A stretch of 24,066 nt of DNA. Source: Deltaproteobacteria bacterium. Its GTDB lineage: Bacteria > Desulfobacterota > Desulfobacteria > Desulfobacterales > ETH-SRB1. The notes under the pieces are model-generated. The model had not been told where the DNA came from and did no database searches. It worked only from the letters and a program-made list of their open reading frames with translations. The DNA lies in NCBI GenBank assembly GCA_019314185.1, contig JAFCZU010000031.1, positions 1 through 24,066 on the forward strand. The letters run 5' to 3'. Below, piece after piece: positions 1-8,990 of the stretch. The translations under genes were made by a program, and so were the position numbers. Numbering within the stretch: the stretch's first letter is position 1; the number at the start of each line of letters is the position of its first letter.

Positions 1-858
1 AACAGAGAAACAGCTCAAATTGTTATCAAATCATTGGTTGATAATATCAAAAAATTCGGTGAAGAAATTTCTTTCCCGAAACTTGCAGATAAAACCCCTC
101 AAGAGCTCTCAAATATTCGCCACGACATAGAAGGGCAATTGAGCCAAATAAAAGAAACCGCTTTTGCAAACAAACAAATTGAAAACTGGGAAGAAATCTT
201 GTGCTACATGCTTGCCCTTGAAAATCCACGCAAGAAAGTTTCTTTTAATGATGAAATGATAAGCATACCAGCCGGAGAAGCGCCGGCTTACTTTGAGTGG
301 ATTCTCTGGAGAGCTTTTTTAGCCATTAATTCACTGACAAACAAACCCTGGGAAGCCAGACGATTTAAAATTGATCAGGATTTTTTGCCAATCGCACCAG
401 CACCAGGCAGAGGTCCCGATCTCATTTTTGAATTCGAAGATTATGTTCTGGTTGTCGAAGTGACATTAACCTCATCATCCCGGCAGGAAGCCGCCGAAGG
501 TGAGCCGGTACGTCGCCATGTTGCCGAAATAGCCGAGCAACACGAAAATACAGGTAAACGAGTATATGGACTATTTATAGCTTTAAACATAGACAGTAAC
601 ACCGCCGAAACGTTTAAAAGCGGTAACTGGTACAAACCGGATGATAGTAAACTCCCGCTTCAGATTATTCCAGTCAGGCTTGATGATTTTTCCAAACTCT
701 TTAAAGCCGGATTTAAAGCTGGGGGACTAACCTCAACTAAAATCAGAGAACTGATTACAGAATGCCGGGCTTTGAGTAATTATGACGCTCCGGAATGGAA
801 AAGCCAGATAAACAACCAAGTAAAAAGGTTCGTAGAGCAAATCATCAAAGACAAATGA
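1..858 (+). CDS. AlwI-like type IIS restriction endonuclease, C-terminal part (5' end outside window)
   Basis: The frame is open from base 1, so this is the 3' part of a longer gene. The TTG at 34 is only the first start-like codon and not a real start. About 285 codons are visible, whereas AlwI-family enzymes usually exceed 500 residues. The nuclease core is visible: a Pro-Asp pair (Asp codon at 418), then 12 residues later a Val-Glu-Val-Thr strand (Glu codon at 457), followed by a Gln-Glu...Glu-Gly-Glu...Arg-Arg-His stretch. This pattern matches the AlwI/MlyI/BstNBI group, which cleaves at a fixed distance from an asymmetric site. The methyltransferase that follows 78 bases later supports a restriction-modification pair. 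Family assignment is by remembered motif pattern. The specificity cannot be read from the sequence, but GGATC is a reasonable guess given the GATC-type methylase. Confidence 0.75.
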   Translation, partial: NRETAQIVIKSLVDNIKKFGEEISFPKLADKTPQELSNIRHDIEGQLSQIKETAFANKQIENWEEILCYMLALENPRKKVSFNDEMISIPAGEAPAYFEWILWRAFLAINSLTNKPWEARRFKIDQDFLPIAPAPGRGPDLIFEFEDYVLVVEVTLTSSSRQEAAEGEPVRRHVAEIAEQHENTGKRVYGLFIALNIDSNTAETFKSGNWYKPDDSKLPLQIIPVRLDDFSKLFKAGFKAGGLTSTKIRELITECRALSNYDAPEWKSQINNQVKRFVEQIIKDK

Positions 859-936
859 GTTACAACCACATAACCATGCGCTACCGAACTCACAAAGTTA
901 ACCCTCCGGTTATACCGGCGCTCATGATCAAATCTT

Positions 937-1794
937 ATGCAATATTATATTACCGATAATTTAAACATATTTGATTTTGATGCGCAGTTAAAAATTGCTG
1001 AAAACAATATTTCACCATTTTATTATGATATTGAGAATAAAATTAAATTATATGACTTAGATACATTTTCATTTCTGCCGCATATACCAGATAATTGTGT
1101 TGATCTTATATTTGCAGATCCGCCCTATTTTTTGTCATCCGGTGGTATAACATGCAGTAGTGGGAAAAAAGTATGCGTAAATAAAGGGGAGTGGGATAAA
1201 TCACGTAATATTGAATCTATTCATAATTTCAACAAGAAATGGTTATCAGAAAGCAAGCGGATTTTGAAAGCAAATGGTACGATTTGGGTTTGTGGAACAT
1301 TTCATAATATATTCTCAGTTGGATTTGCTTTACAGGAGTTAGGCTTTAAAATACTAAACAATATTGTATGGGAAAAGAAAGAGCCTCCTCCAAATTTAAC
1401 GCGTAGATATTTTACCCATGCTTCTGAACATCTTATTTGGGCTGCTAAAACAAAACAATCAAAACATACTTTTAATTATAAAACACTAAAAACTATTTCG
1501 AGAGGGGAAGCGATAAAATCTGTATGGAGAGATATTTGGAAAATGCCCTCGGTTGATCATTCTGAAAAAGTTTTTGGCAAACATCCAACACAAAAACCGG
1601 AAGCAGTTATTAAAAGAGCTATATTAGCATCCAGTAACACAGGAGACTTGGTTTTCGATCCATTTTGCGGGAGTGGCACAACAGGAGTTGTATGCAAAAA
1701 CCAAAATCGAAAATTTGTCGGTATTGATAATAATATAAAATACTTAAATATAGCCAAAAAAAGATTGGCTTCAGCAGATAATAAAAATAATTAA
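937..1794 (+). CDS. DNA adenine-N6 methyltransferase, beta class (DpnA/HinfI-like)
   Basis: This 285-residue enzyme transfers a methyl group from S-adenosylmethionine to adenine in a short DNA site and probably protects host DNA from the upstream nuclease. The catalytic motif IV (Asp-Pro-Pro-Tyr, about residue 60) precedes the AdoMet-binding motif I (DPFCGSGTTG, about residues 243-252), which is the beta-class order. Between them lie a Trp-Asp-Lys motif and a HPTQKPE motif typical of this group. The overall pattern (FADPPYFLS, GEWDKS, YFTHASE, KHPTQKPE) is very close to what I recall of DpnA, the second DpnII-system methylase, which acts on GATC. An in-frame TGA at 925 fixes the start to the ATG at 937; there is no strong Shine-Dalgarno sequence. 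Codon use is AT-rich, like the genes that follow and unlike the core genes to the right. Confidence 0.9.
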   Translation: MQYYITDNLNIFDFDAQLKIAENNISPFYYDIENKIKLYDLDTFSFLPHIPDNCVDLIFADPPYFLSSGGITCSSGKKVCVNKGEWDKSRNIESIHNFNKKWLSESKRILKANGTIWVCGTFHNIFSVGFALQELGFKILNNIVWEKKEPPPNLTRRYFTHASEHLIWAAKTKQSKHTFNYKTLKTISRGEAIKSVWRDIWKMPSVDHSEKVFGKHPTQKPEAVIKRAILASSNTGDLVFDPFCGSGTTGVVCKNQNRKFVGIDNNIKYLNIAKKRLASADNKNN

Positions 1795-1929
1795 ATAGAT
1801 TCGGTTTTGGAGCATATTTTTGTATTGAATTATGACGAAGATTGCGGATTCAAGCGTGCTAAAGATATATTGATGCTTCTGTCGTTCATCCGTTTTAGTT
1901 TAAAACAGAAAAGAGAATATGATAAATGC

Positions 1930-2028
1930 TTTTGTACGAAGCGAGCAATACCGAAGAGCCTTGTGTGGGAAAATTGCACACAGGATCTGTGATGAGGCTG
2001 TCGGATAAGTAACAGTTCTACCTCGATA
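1930..2028 (+). mobile_element. Group II intron remnant, 3' end (domains V and VI), no maturase
   Basis: Bases 1956-1987 resemble group II intron domain V. They begin with GAGCC (containing the AGC triad), have a CCTTGTGTG arm pairing with CACACAGG around a GGAAAA loop, and end in GATC where GTTC is usual. Immediately after, GAGG (1994-1997) pairs with CCTC (2021-2024) and CTGT with ACAG inside it, with an unpaired TTCTA on the 3' side that would hold the branch-point A, as in domain VI. A bulged base and a lost G-U pair indicate decay. No reverse-transcriptase coding sequence lies upstream. A 61-codon open frame over 1807-1992 runs through this structure and is not treated as a gene. This accounts for most of the 1795-2072 gap. 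Confidence 0.6.
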
Positions 2029-2072
2029 AATACAATTAAATTAAGCCTTTGTTTTTAATCTTTCTACAGATA

Positions 2073-5000
2073 ATGAGAAATCATATGGGAAATAATGACT
2101 TTGGGGAAATAAAAATTAGTGGAACATTATATATTTCTACTTTTGAAAAAATACTTAACCAACATTATAGGAAAAGTTTAAATAAAAAGAATATTGTATT
2201 TGATTTACGACGACTTGAATGGACAGGATTTTTCCCTGCCAGTCTTTTTTTTTCTTGGATTAAGCATTTAAATGGGAAAAAAAACATCAATTCTATTAAA
2301 ATACTGTTGCCGGAAAGGGCTTTCATGACGCCCCAAGTCCGCAAAGTACTTCTTGGCTATCGTATATTAAGTCAATTAAATGATGCGAAAGTAAATATTC
2401 CTTATTATTCTGACGAATTTCCGCATCAGGGCATTCCGTTAAGTACGCCTGAGTCATTCGAAAAAGTTACGCAAAGTTATAAATACGAAGCAGATGACTA
2501 TATTCAAAGATTGAATTTGCAGGGCTCTATGTCACAATCGGTAAAAGATGCTTTTGATGTAATTATATACGAGCTCTTAGAAAATATTTATGTGCATGCC
2601 AGTAGAGCATGTCCGCATTATGCGGTAGCACATGCTGTGTCATCAGGAAGAAAATCATTATATACATCTGGCTTTATGACTGTTTTTGATAAGGGGGTGC
2701 CATATATTGAGATTATGCTTGGCGATCTCGGAACAGGAATTAACAACAAACTGAAAAAAAATAAAAAAAACGATTTCACTACATACTTTAACCTTGGCAA
2801 AAATGATCGAAAAGAGGAAAGAATTTTAACTAATGCGTTTGATTTTTTTTCAACAAGCGACGAGGAAGGCAGAAAAAAACGAATAGTAAAATTAATTGAC
2901 GATAAAGAAATTAAAATCAAAACATCAGAAATCGCTACCGGTTTGTTTTGTGTTTTACAAACAGTAAAATCAAATCAGGGGCAATTGGTTGTCCGAACAC
3001 CACAAGCTATTCTTGGATTTGATTTTTATGAAAATCCAAACAACCTTCGCATAACTGGAAGAAATGATTTAGGGTTAAAAAGTTTAGCGCCGTTGCCTGG
3101 GACACATTATCTTCTCCGAATTCCTTTAATTCATAAAACCAAACCAAGAGTTCATGGAAGTGGTTCAGGGCTTAATGAACAGCGAGAATTTGATTTCAAT
3201 AAAACCGGTCGCCCTGAAATACTCGCACCTTTTGATGCAGTTAAAACAAAAGATAAAACTCGTTACACTATTTATTCAGCTTTAAAAAAAGTGAATGAGC
3301 ATTTAAGTGTTTATCGTCAATATGAAGGTATAAGCTTGATTATGCCTGCACCGACTTCATTCATTCCTAGAGAAATACTGATATTTTTGGTTGGGTTAAA
3401 TGCCATGGCTAAAGGAAAACGCACTTTAATCTGGTGCAACCCAAGAGTTTTTCCCTTATTGCCCGTAGAAAATGGCAGTAACTCATACCACTCCAATCTG
3501 GAATTTATATCGGACTCAGTTTATGTCGGCAATTTAATGTTAAACAAGTTTTTAAAACTTGATACTTTTGTTTTAGATGGAGGAGAAAAAGGAAATGCGC
3601 CAATATTTTCTGTTGCTCAGAATACTATTAAGGTGCTTCGGTATGAATATATAAGCAATCTCGTTTCCCATATTAGAAATATTCTGAAAAAGCCAGAAGT
3701 TCTTCATGTACCAGGTCCTTTTCTTGTTGAGGGTAAATACCATACTGAAAAATTTTATGAAATACCAAAAGCTTTAAATGATCCCACTGATCGAAGAAGG
3801 TTTGCGGAATGGTGTTTTGTTCAATGCCCTAAAATACCGGATATTATCATTGCCACTACTGGCTCGTTTAAGCCTTTGGCTGATGAGATTGCCAGCATTA
3901 TGGAAGAAAATGGCAAAAAGCCTGAAGTTTTTGAATTCAGCGAGTCTAATATTTCTGGAGGAGTGTCATCCTATAAAAACAAAGGGAAAACAGGTGTTAT
4001 TCTTGCCGATGTTATTTGCCGCGGGAAAACAGTTCGGGATTTGCTTTCATGGGCAAATTTACTTAAGATTGATAAGATAATTACTCTGATTGACGCGCGT
4101 TCAAAAGAGAACTTGGGACAAGATTTTTTTCATATTTCTACCGGAAAACAAAAAAAGTTGACACCTGTAATTGCACTTTTGAACGATTCAATTGAAATTC
4201 ATAACAAACCCATAAAGTCAGAAAAAATATTTGTTATTGATCCTAAAACAGCTGCGCCTACCTTATATGTCAGGGAATCCAAGGAGCAGATAGCACTGTT
4301 AGATATGCTTAAATGCCCGGCAAAGGAAGCTGATGCCTTATTCTCTGGTCATTGTGAGTATAAAGAAAAGCATTATTCACATTTTTTACATCTTCCAAAG
4401 CTTATTAACGCACTTAGTTCGCGAATAGAAGACTGGATAAAAAAACAGGTAGATTTCGTTGAAAGGCAATCGCACGGGGAAGATAGAAAATCAGGGAGTA
4501 TATCTGATTCTTGGCATGTTCTCCTTTGTAATCCTGAGATCAGATGGATAGAGACTTTTTTAAAAAAATTGTTACCGGACGTTAAAATAGAAAACGTTGA
4601 CATAGCGAAATTGTTAGCGCCAGGTATTCCTTCGGATGATGATCAAAAAAATCAATCAAAAGAATCTTCTACAATACCAAGCGTCGACTATATAGCGAAT
4701 TCGAAGCATGACCTGGTGGGCAGAAAGCAAAATTGGCTGATCTTTCATTCCGCAATCGCCAGTGGGGAGACTGCAAGACTTTCTATAGAGTTTGTTTCCA
4801 GAAAAAAACCGGATAACATTTTATTGTTATGTTTTATGGCACGAATGGATCCTCACCATAGAACTTTTTTTGACGGGGTGGAGCGGTATCGAAATGCTTT
4901 ATTTCATTTTGGAATTTTTCTGGATTTTCCTATAGGCGCATATCCGGTTATTGGTGGAAATTGTCCCATGTGTGCCGTAAATGAGCGCCTTGATGGATTG

Positions 5001-6482
5001 TTAAATATACTGCGAGACAAGAAGTCGCATATCGCCATCGCGATACAGGATAAAATTTCTGCCAATAAACCTATAGTGTTAGAATATGGAGAGGGGAAAG
5101 ATAATATTAAAAAAAAATTGTCTGATCATAGTATGAAAAGAGCCTATTACAGGGCGCTTTATGAAGGAGCAAGATATGAAATTTCGATGCGGGATGAGTT
5201 ATATACGGAACTGAATAAGCATAAAGATTCTATTGATCGCTTTCTCGAGGTTATATCTACGGAGCGCCTTAGTCCAATTTTTAAAGAAGAAGAGTTAAAG
5301 AGACGACTTATGAATTCCGAAAATAGCAACATTTTTTATAGTGTGCAAAATCGTCTTTATGAAATACTCGAAAAAGAAAAACCACCTTTTCAGGTCGGAA
5401 GGGTTGTTGGAGCTATTATACATCTAATGCCCCATGCATTTGAAGCGAAAGCTGTTGATATGATAAAAAGGTTTATAGATTCTTATACTGACGTAAAGGA
5501 AATATGTATTGGATTGCTTTTGATTAATGCCTTGCCTTTAGAAACAGAAGATATTCGTGCATTTTGTCGGCAAAACAATCACCCCAAAACTGGAAAATTA
5601 TTCTCAGAAACGGTTATATTAATTGAAATGCGTAAAAAAGATGAGTCTAAAGGTTCTGCACGTGCGATTATAATAATTACGTTATTATACTATAAACTTG
5701 TCCGAAGTAGCGATTTTTCATCTGGTTCCGAATGTCTTTCCGGAATAAGTTCAATGAATCGTAATGAGGTTAAATGGGAAAAGGTTGAAGAATATACAAA
5801 AAGATTGTGTAGCGGTTGGAAGCGAGACATTTCACCTTTGTTGACCGAAATTCGTGGATATAATCTGTGGTCGAATCTTAGGAAAAGACATTTTGATTTG
5901 GCTTCTAAATTAAATGAGCTTGATAGCTATGTGATTAAGTTAACTAACTCAAATCAATCAATAATAGATGGTACTTCTAATCCGAACATAGAAATAATTA
6001 AAGATATTCTTAACCGAAGTGTTAACATTGATAATCTTCGCAAAGAAATTGGGATAGATATTGCTGACAACTTATTTTCCAATATCAATAAGCGTTTCAT
6101 TTCGTCTTTTCCTAATGTTATATCGGCAGATAATGGCTTTGAAATCAATGTAACTCATGAAATAGATTATGATTTGCCTTCTGTTTTTTGTAATATGAAA
6201 GAATTGAACAAGATAACAAATGAAATCATAAAAAACTGGAGAATTCATAAAAAAGACACAAAAGATACAAAAGCTTGGATTAAAATATATAAGGAAGAAA
6301 ATTTGGTATGTCTGGAATTTGGCGATAATATACATGGTAACTTCAATCTCGAGAGTGAAGGTGGCATTAATATGATAAAGGAATTTTGTGATACCTATGG
6401 TTGTCGTTTTGAAACTAAAAAAATTGATGGGATTAATGAAAAAATTTTGAGAATTTTACTACAGGAACCAAGGTTTTCTTGA
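2073..6482 (+). CDS. Giant multidomain protein: STAS-like, GHKL ATPase, two OPRT-like PRTase domains, C-terminal GHKL-like domain
   Basis: I do not recognise a named family for this 1469-residue soluble protein. Residues ~5-110 look like a STAS-type fold (NIVFDLRRLEW). Residues ~140-350 carry GHKL ATPase boxes: an N box with E167 and N171, a G1 box D218-L-G-T-G222, and a G2-like Gly-Leu at 290. A second STAS/Rossmann-like stretch lies near 400-450. Residues ~545-690 resemble orotate phosphoribosyltransferase, with LADVICRGKT (644-653) at the PRPP-loop position. A similar domain at ~760-930 has ASGET (896-900) there but no acidic pair. Residues ~1340-1469 form a second GHKL-like domain (D1418; Gly-Gly at 1430-1431). 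No membrane segments are seen. The start is ATG 2073 or 2085, both with weak ribosome sites; a TTG at 2049 is possible. It lies just upstream of the receiver-kinase, which suggests one partner-switching or conflict module. Confidence 0.7.
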   Translation: MRNHMGNNDFGEIKISGTLYISTFEKILNQHYRKSLNKKNIVFDLRRLEWTGFFPASLFFSWIKHLNGKKNINSIKILLPERAFMTPQVRKVLLGYRILSQLNDAKVNIPYYSDEFPHQGIPLSTPESFEKVTQSYKYEADDYIQRLNLQGSMSQSVKDAFDVIIYELLENIYVHASRACPHYAVAHAVSSGRKSLYTSGFMTVFDKGVPYIEIMLGDLGTGINNKLKKNKKNDFTTYFNLGKNDRKEERILTNAFDFFSTSDEEGRKKRIVKLIDDKEIKIKTSEIATGLFCVLQTVKSNQGQLVVRTPQAILGFDFYENPNNLRITGRNDLGLKSLAPLPGTHYLLRIPLIHKTKPRVHGSGSGLNEQREFDFNKTGRPEILAPFDAVKTKDKTRYTIYSALKKVNEHLSVYRQYEGISLIMPAPTSFIPREILIFLVGLNAMAKGKRTLIWCNPRVFPLLPVENGSNSYHSNLEFISDSVYVGNLMLNKFLKLDTFVLDGGEKGNAPIFSVAQNTIKVLRYEYISNLVSHIRNILKKPEVLHVPGPFLVEGKYHTEKFYEIPKALNDPTDRRRFAEWCFVQCPKIPDIIIATTGSFKPLADEIASIMEENGKKPEVFEFSESNISGGVSSYKNKGKTGVILADVICRGKTVRDLLSWANLLKIDKIITLIDARSKENLGQDFFHISTGKQKKLTPVIALLNDSIEIHNKPIKSEKIFVIDPKTAAPTLYVRESKEQIALLDMLKCPAKEADALFSGHCEYKEKHYSHFLHLPKLINALSSRIEDWIKKQVDFVERQSHGEDRKSGSISDSWHVLLCNPEIRWIETFLKKLLPDVKIENVDIAKLLAPGIPSDDDQKNQSKESSTIPSVDYIANSKHDLVGRKQNWLIFHSAIASGETARLSIEFVSRKKPDNILLLCFMARMDPHHRTFFDGVERYRNALFHFGIFLDFPIGAYPVIGGNCPMCAVNERLDGLLNILRDKKSHIAIAIQDKISANKPIVLEYGEGKDNIKKKLSDHSMKRAYYRALYEGARYEISMRDELYTELNKHKDSIDRFLEVISTERLSPIFKEEELKRRLMNSENSNIFYSVQNRLYEILEKEKPPFQVGRVVGAIIHLMPHAFEAKAVDMIKRFIDSYTDVKEICIGLLLINALPLETEDIRAFCRQNNHPKTGKLFSETVILIEMRKKDESKGSARAIIIITLLYYKLVRSSDFSSGSECLSGISSMNRNEVKWEKVEEYTKRLCSGWKRDISPLLTEIRGYNLWSNLRKRHFDLASKLNELDSYVIKLTNSNQSIIDGTSNPNIEIIKDILNRSVNIDNLRKEIGIDIADNLFSNINKRFISSFPNVISADNGFEINVTHEIDYDLPSVFCNMKELNKITNEIIKNWRIHKKDTKDTKAWIKIYKEENLVCLEFGDNIHGNFNLESEGGINMIKEFCDTYGCRFETKKIDGINEKILRILLQEPRFS

Positions 6483-6513
6483 AATATATTTAGGATAATA
6501 TAGGTATAGAGGA

Positions 6514-8018
6514 ATGAATAATAAACCGCATATCGACTTTTAGTCGATGATATAACATCAACTCGTGATGATGTTGAAACAGCTTTAATAGACATTGGCA
6601 TGGCCTCGACTTTCGAATTTATAACTCCAGAAAGTCGAAATAAATCTGTTGAAGTTGAATTGCCAAAACGCTCTGAATTAGATAGGTTTGACATCGCATT
6701 AATAGATTTAGAGCTTTATGTTCCAATTGAGGGACAGCATGATTTGGAAAACTTAGCAGGTGGAACTAAGGTTTTACCTTACTTAAGAAAAAATGCGCCA
6801 TGGTTACCATCTATTGCTGTATCTAAACTTTTCTCAGAGCAAGATGGAGCAGTACAAGCTTTAGCAGGAAGTTTCGGTTTTGATGGCCATATTCCACGCA
6901 ATATGTTTCCTTTAGGCAAAATATATCGTAACTTTTGGGGGAAAATTGTTAATCAAGCCTTTCTTCTGAGGAAACGAGCGGTTTTGGGCGATGAATTTGA
7001 TCCTGAAAAGGCAAAAGCCATAAATGATGACAATATTATTTGCAATCCAGCTAAACTGAAGGATAAATTGAACAAAGAGTTTCCGTCATGGAGAGAAGTA
7101 ATAAAAGACAGTTTTTATTATGGCGATCAAATTATTATTTCATCAATTTCCGGGGGTTTTTCAGGTGCAGTTACATTAAAAATAGAAGTGATTGAAAAGA
7201 AAATCGGAAAGAGAACTGACGGATATTGGCTAGTTAAAATATCAAAAAGCCCATGGAAATTGAATGTAGAGGTCAAAGCGCACCTTAAAGCGATTAGAAG
7301 CGGGCAAGAATATGCGAGAACTGTCCCTTTACTCTGGAATGGTGTGGTTGTAGAAAATAGAATAGGACTCATAGCTTACCAATTCGCTAAGAATACAAAA
7401 GTAGCACTTGAATCTTTAAGTGATGCTAATAGCGCTTCAAAACTCTGCGGTGAACTTAAAATGATGTTCAAAGGACTGTATCCGCCTGAAAAAATAGATG
7501 ATAAAGAAGGAATAGAATTTTATAAATTTATTGACACATGGTTTTCATCTGAAAAATTAAAAAAAACCACAAGACATTTTAAGGGTAAAAGGTTCGAGCA
7601 AACATTATTGACAATTGCTGATGGAAAAGCTGTCAAGGAGATACCAGGAGTTTTAAAGCCTAAATATTGTTGGTTGCATGGAGACCTTCATCTACGAAAT
7701 ATTTTAATGGGAGAAAGAAATTTACTGATAGATTTTGCCAGATCAAAAATGGGGCCACTTGTTTTGGATTTGGCAAAATTTGCCTCTGATTTGTTGCTTA
7801 GAGTTGATGAATTAAGAACCGACGAGCTTCCTGTTTCTATTGAAAATAAAAATCATCCTTTATTACAAGTATTAGATCCTATAAACAGCCTATTTAAATT
7901 TAATGACCACGATATAATTCTTTATGACCTTTTACTAAAAATATATTTGGCTATCGCCTTAGATTATCCTGATGTTGACGATAAAGCTAAGAAGTGGGTC
8001 ATAAAAAAGTTAATTTGA
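6514..8018 (+). CDS. Receiver domain fused to APH-like kinase, with a 1-base frameshift near codon 8
   Basis: The ATG at 6514 encodes MNNKPHIDF and then meets TAG at 6541. The overlapping -1 frame, entered around 6534-6540, reads (R)LLVDDITS and stays open to 8018, so the intended product is about 501 residues. The receiver keeps the acidic pair (D12, D13) and phosphoacceptor D65 (in ALIDLEL), but the usual Lys-Pro is replaced by Pro-Arg in GHIPRNMF. The C-terminal half is an aminoglycoside-phosphotransferase-like kinase: Gly-rich loop ISGGFSGA, Lys in WLVKIS, catalytic loop HGDLHLRN (H389, D391, N396) and a metal-binding Asp (D407) in LIDFA. A start at ATG 6600 would give 472 residues but would lose the first receiver strand. 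It begins 31 bases after the giant gene. The frameshift may be a mutation, a sequencing error or recoding. What the kinase phosphorylates is unknown. Confidence 0.75.
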
Positions 8019-8083
8019 CTTCAGATAATTCCGATTAGTGAGAGCAAGCCTAATAAGGATTCCAAATTTAGCTAAACTGAACT

Positions 8084-8114
8084 TTGACAGTAAATTGGTG
8101 TTCAAAAGTATAAG
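8084..8114 (+). promoter_or_regulatory. Candidate sigma-70 promoter for pyrF
   Basis: TTGACA (8084-8089) and TATAAG (8109-8114) are separated by 19 bases, which is longer than ideal. They lie 46 bases upstream of the pyrF start in the 141-base gap after the receiver-kinase gene. Nothing else was found in this gap. It marks the probable boundary where the accessory block ends. Confidence 0.35.
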
Positions 8115-8159
8115 TGTTTGAAATCATAATACCCGCCCGCCCGACGGAACAGAACATTT

Positions 8160-8909
8160 ATGAAAACTGCAAAAGATTATATAATTTTTCCACTGGATGT
8201 TTCTTCTGTTAAGGAAGCAAAGAGGTATATTGAACTGCTTTCAGGCCATGTGGGAATGTTTAAGGTGGGGCTGGAACTCTTTATTAAATCCGGCCCTGAA
8301 GTAATAAATGTGATTAAATCTTCAGGATCAGCAAAGATATTTCTGGATCTGAAACTCCACGATATTCCGGCAACTGTTTCACGCGCCATGGGAAGCATTG
8401 CTGATCTGGGAGTTGCGTTTGCGACCGTTCATTGCGCTGAAAGCAAAGAGATGCTTGAAGCTGCTGTGGCAGGAAGCAGAGGAAAGGTCGGAGTGTTAGG
8501 GGTTACCATCTTAACAAGTGTTTCAGAAAAAGATCTTCTTGCCGCTGGATTCCGAACTGAATTTACTTCTGATTTGTCCGCTCTTGTTATAAAAAGAGCT
8601 TCAATCGCAAAAAAAGCGGGCTGCGCAGGTGTTGTGTGTTCGGGACTTGAAGTTGCGATGATAAAGAAAATTTTTGGGAAAGACTTTATTGCTATAACTC
8701 CTGGAATACGGCCTGACTGGGATGACTTGATAAAAGATGATCAGCAGCGCATAACCACGCCTGCCATGGCAATAAAAAACGGTTCCGATTATCTCGTGAT
8801 AGGAAGACCCATAAGAGACGCGAATAATCCAAAGGAAGCGGTTATCAGATTAACAGAGGAAATCGAGACCGCTCTGCAAGAACAACAGCATCAATGCGGC
8901 AAGGAGTAA
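8160..8909 (+). CDS. pyrF: Orotidine 5'-phosphate decarboxylase
   Basis: This enzyme decarboxylates OMP to UMP, the last step of pyrimidine synthesis, in the cytoplasm. The 249-residue length suits the bacterial type. The active-site pattern is complete: D13 in FPLDV, K35 in FKVGLE, and the catalytic D63-x-K65-xx-D68-I-P motif. The GVTILTS strand, the ITPGIRP phosphate-binding loop and the terminal VIGRPI motif are also present. The ATG at 8160 has a weak GGAAC about ten bases upstream. It stands alone between the accessory block and the stress-protein gene, with no other pyr genes nearby. It is the first gene whose base composition matches the rest of the chromosome segment. Confidence 0.96.
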   Translation: MKTAKDYIIFPLDVSSVKEAKRYIELLSGHVGMFKVGLELFIKSGPEVINVIKSSGSAKIFLDLKLHDIPATVSRAMGSIADLGVAFATVHCAESKEMLEAAVAGSRGKVGVLGVTILTSVSEKDLLAAGFRTEFTSDLSALVIKRASIAKKAGCAGVVCSGLEVAMIKKIFGKDFIAITPGIRPDWDDLIKDDQQRITTPAMAIKNGSDYLVIGRPIRDANNPKEAVIRLTEEIETALQEQQHQCGKE

Positions 8910-8963
8910 AAGATGAACGTCCAACATCGAATGAAAAACAAATACTAAATGAGACTTTTGTCT

Positions 8964-8990
8964 GGTTCCCATGCTCCAGCGTGGGAACGA
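8964..8990. repeat. REP-like palindrome
   Basis: GTTCCCATGC and GCGTGGGAAC form an inverted repeat around a short CTCCA-type loop, with one mismatch. It closely resembles a small palindrome (GTTCCCACGC...GCGTGGGAAC) that is scattered through many bacterial genomes. It lies in the pyrF-uspA gap, just upstream of the uspA ribosome site. The ATG inside it (8971) is in frame with uspA but is not the likely start. Confidence 0.55.

Noticed and set aside
1807..1992. 61-codon open frame on the plus strand
   Set aside because: It runs through the group II intron domain V remnant, has no ribosome site and no recognisable protein pattern.
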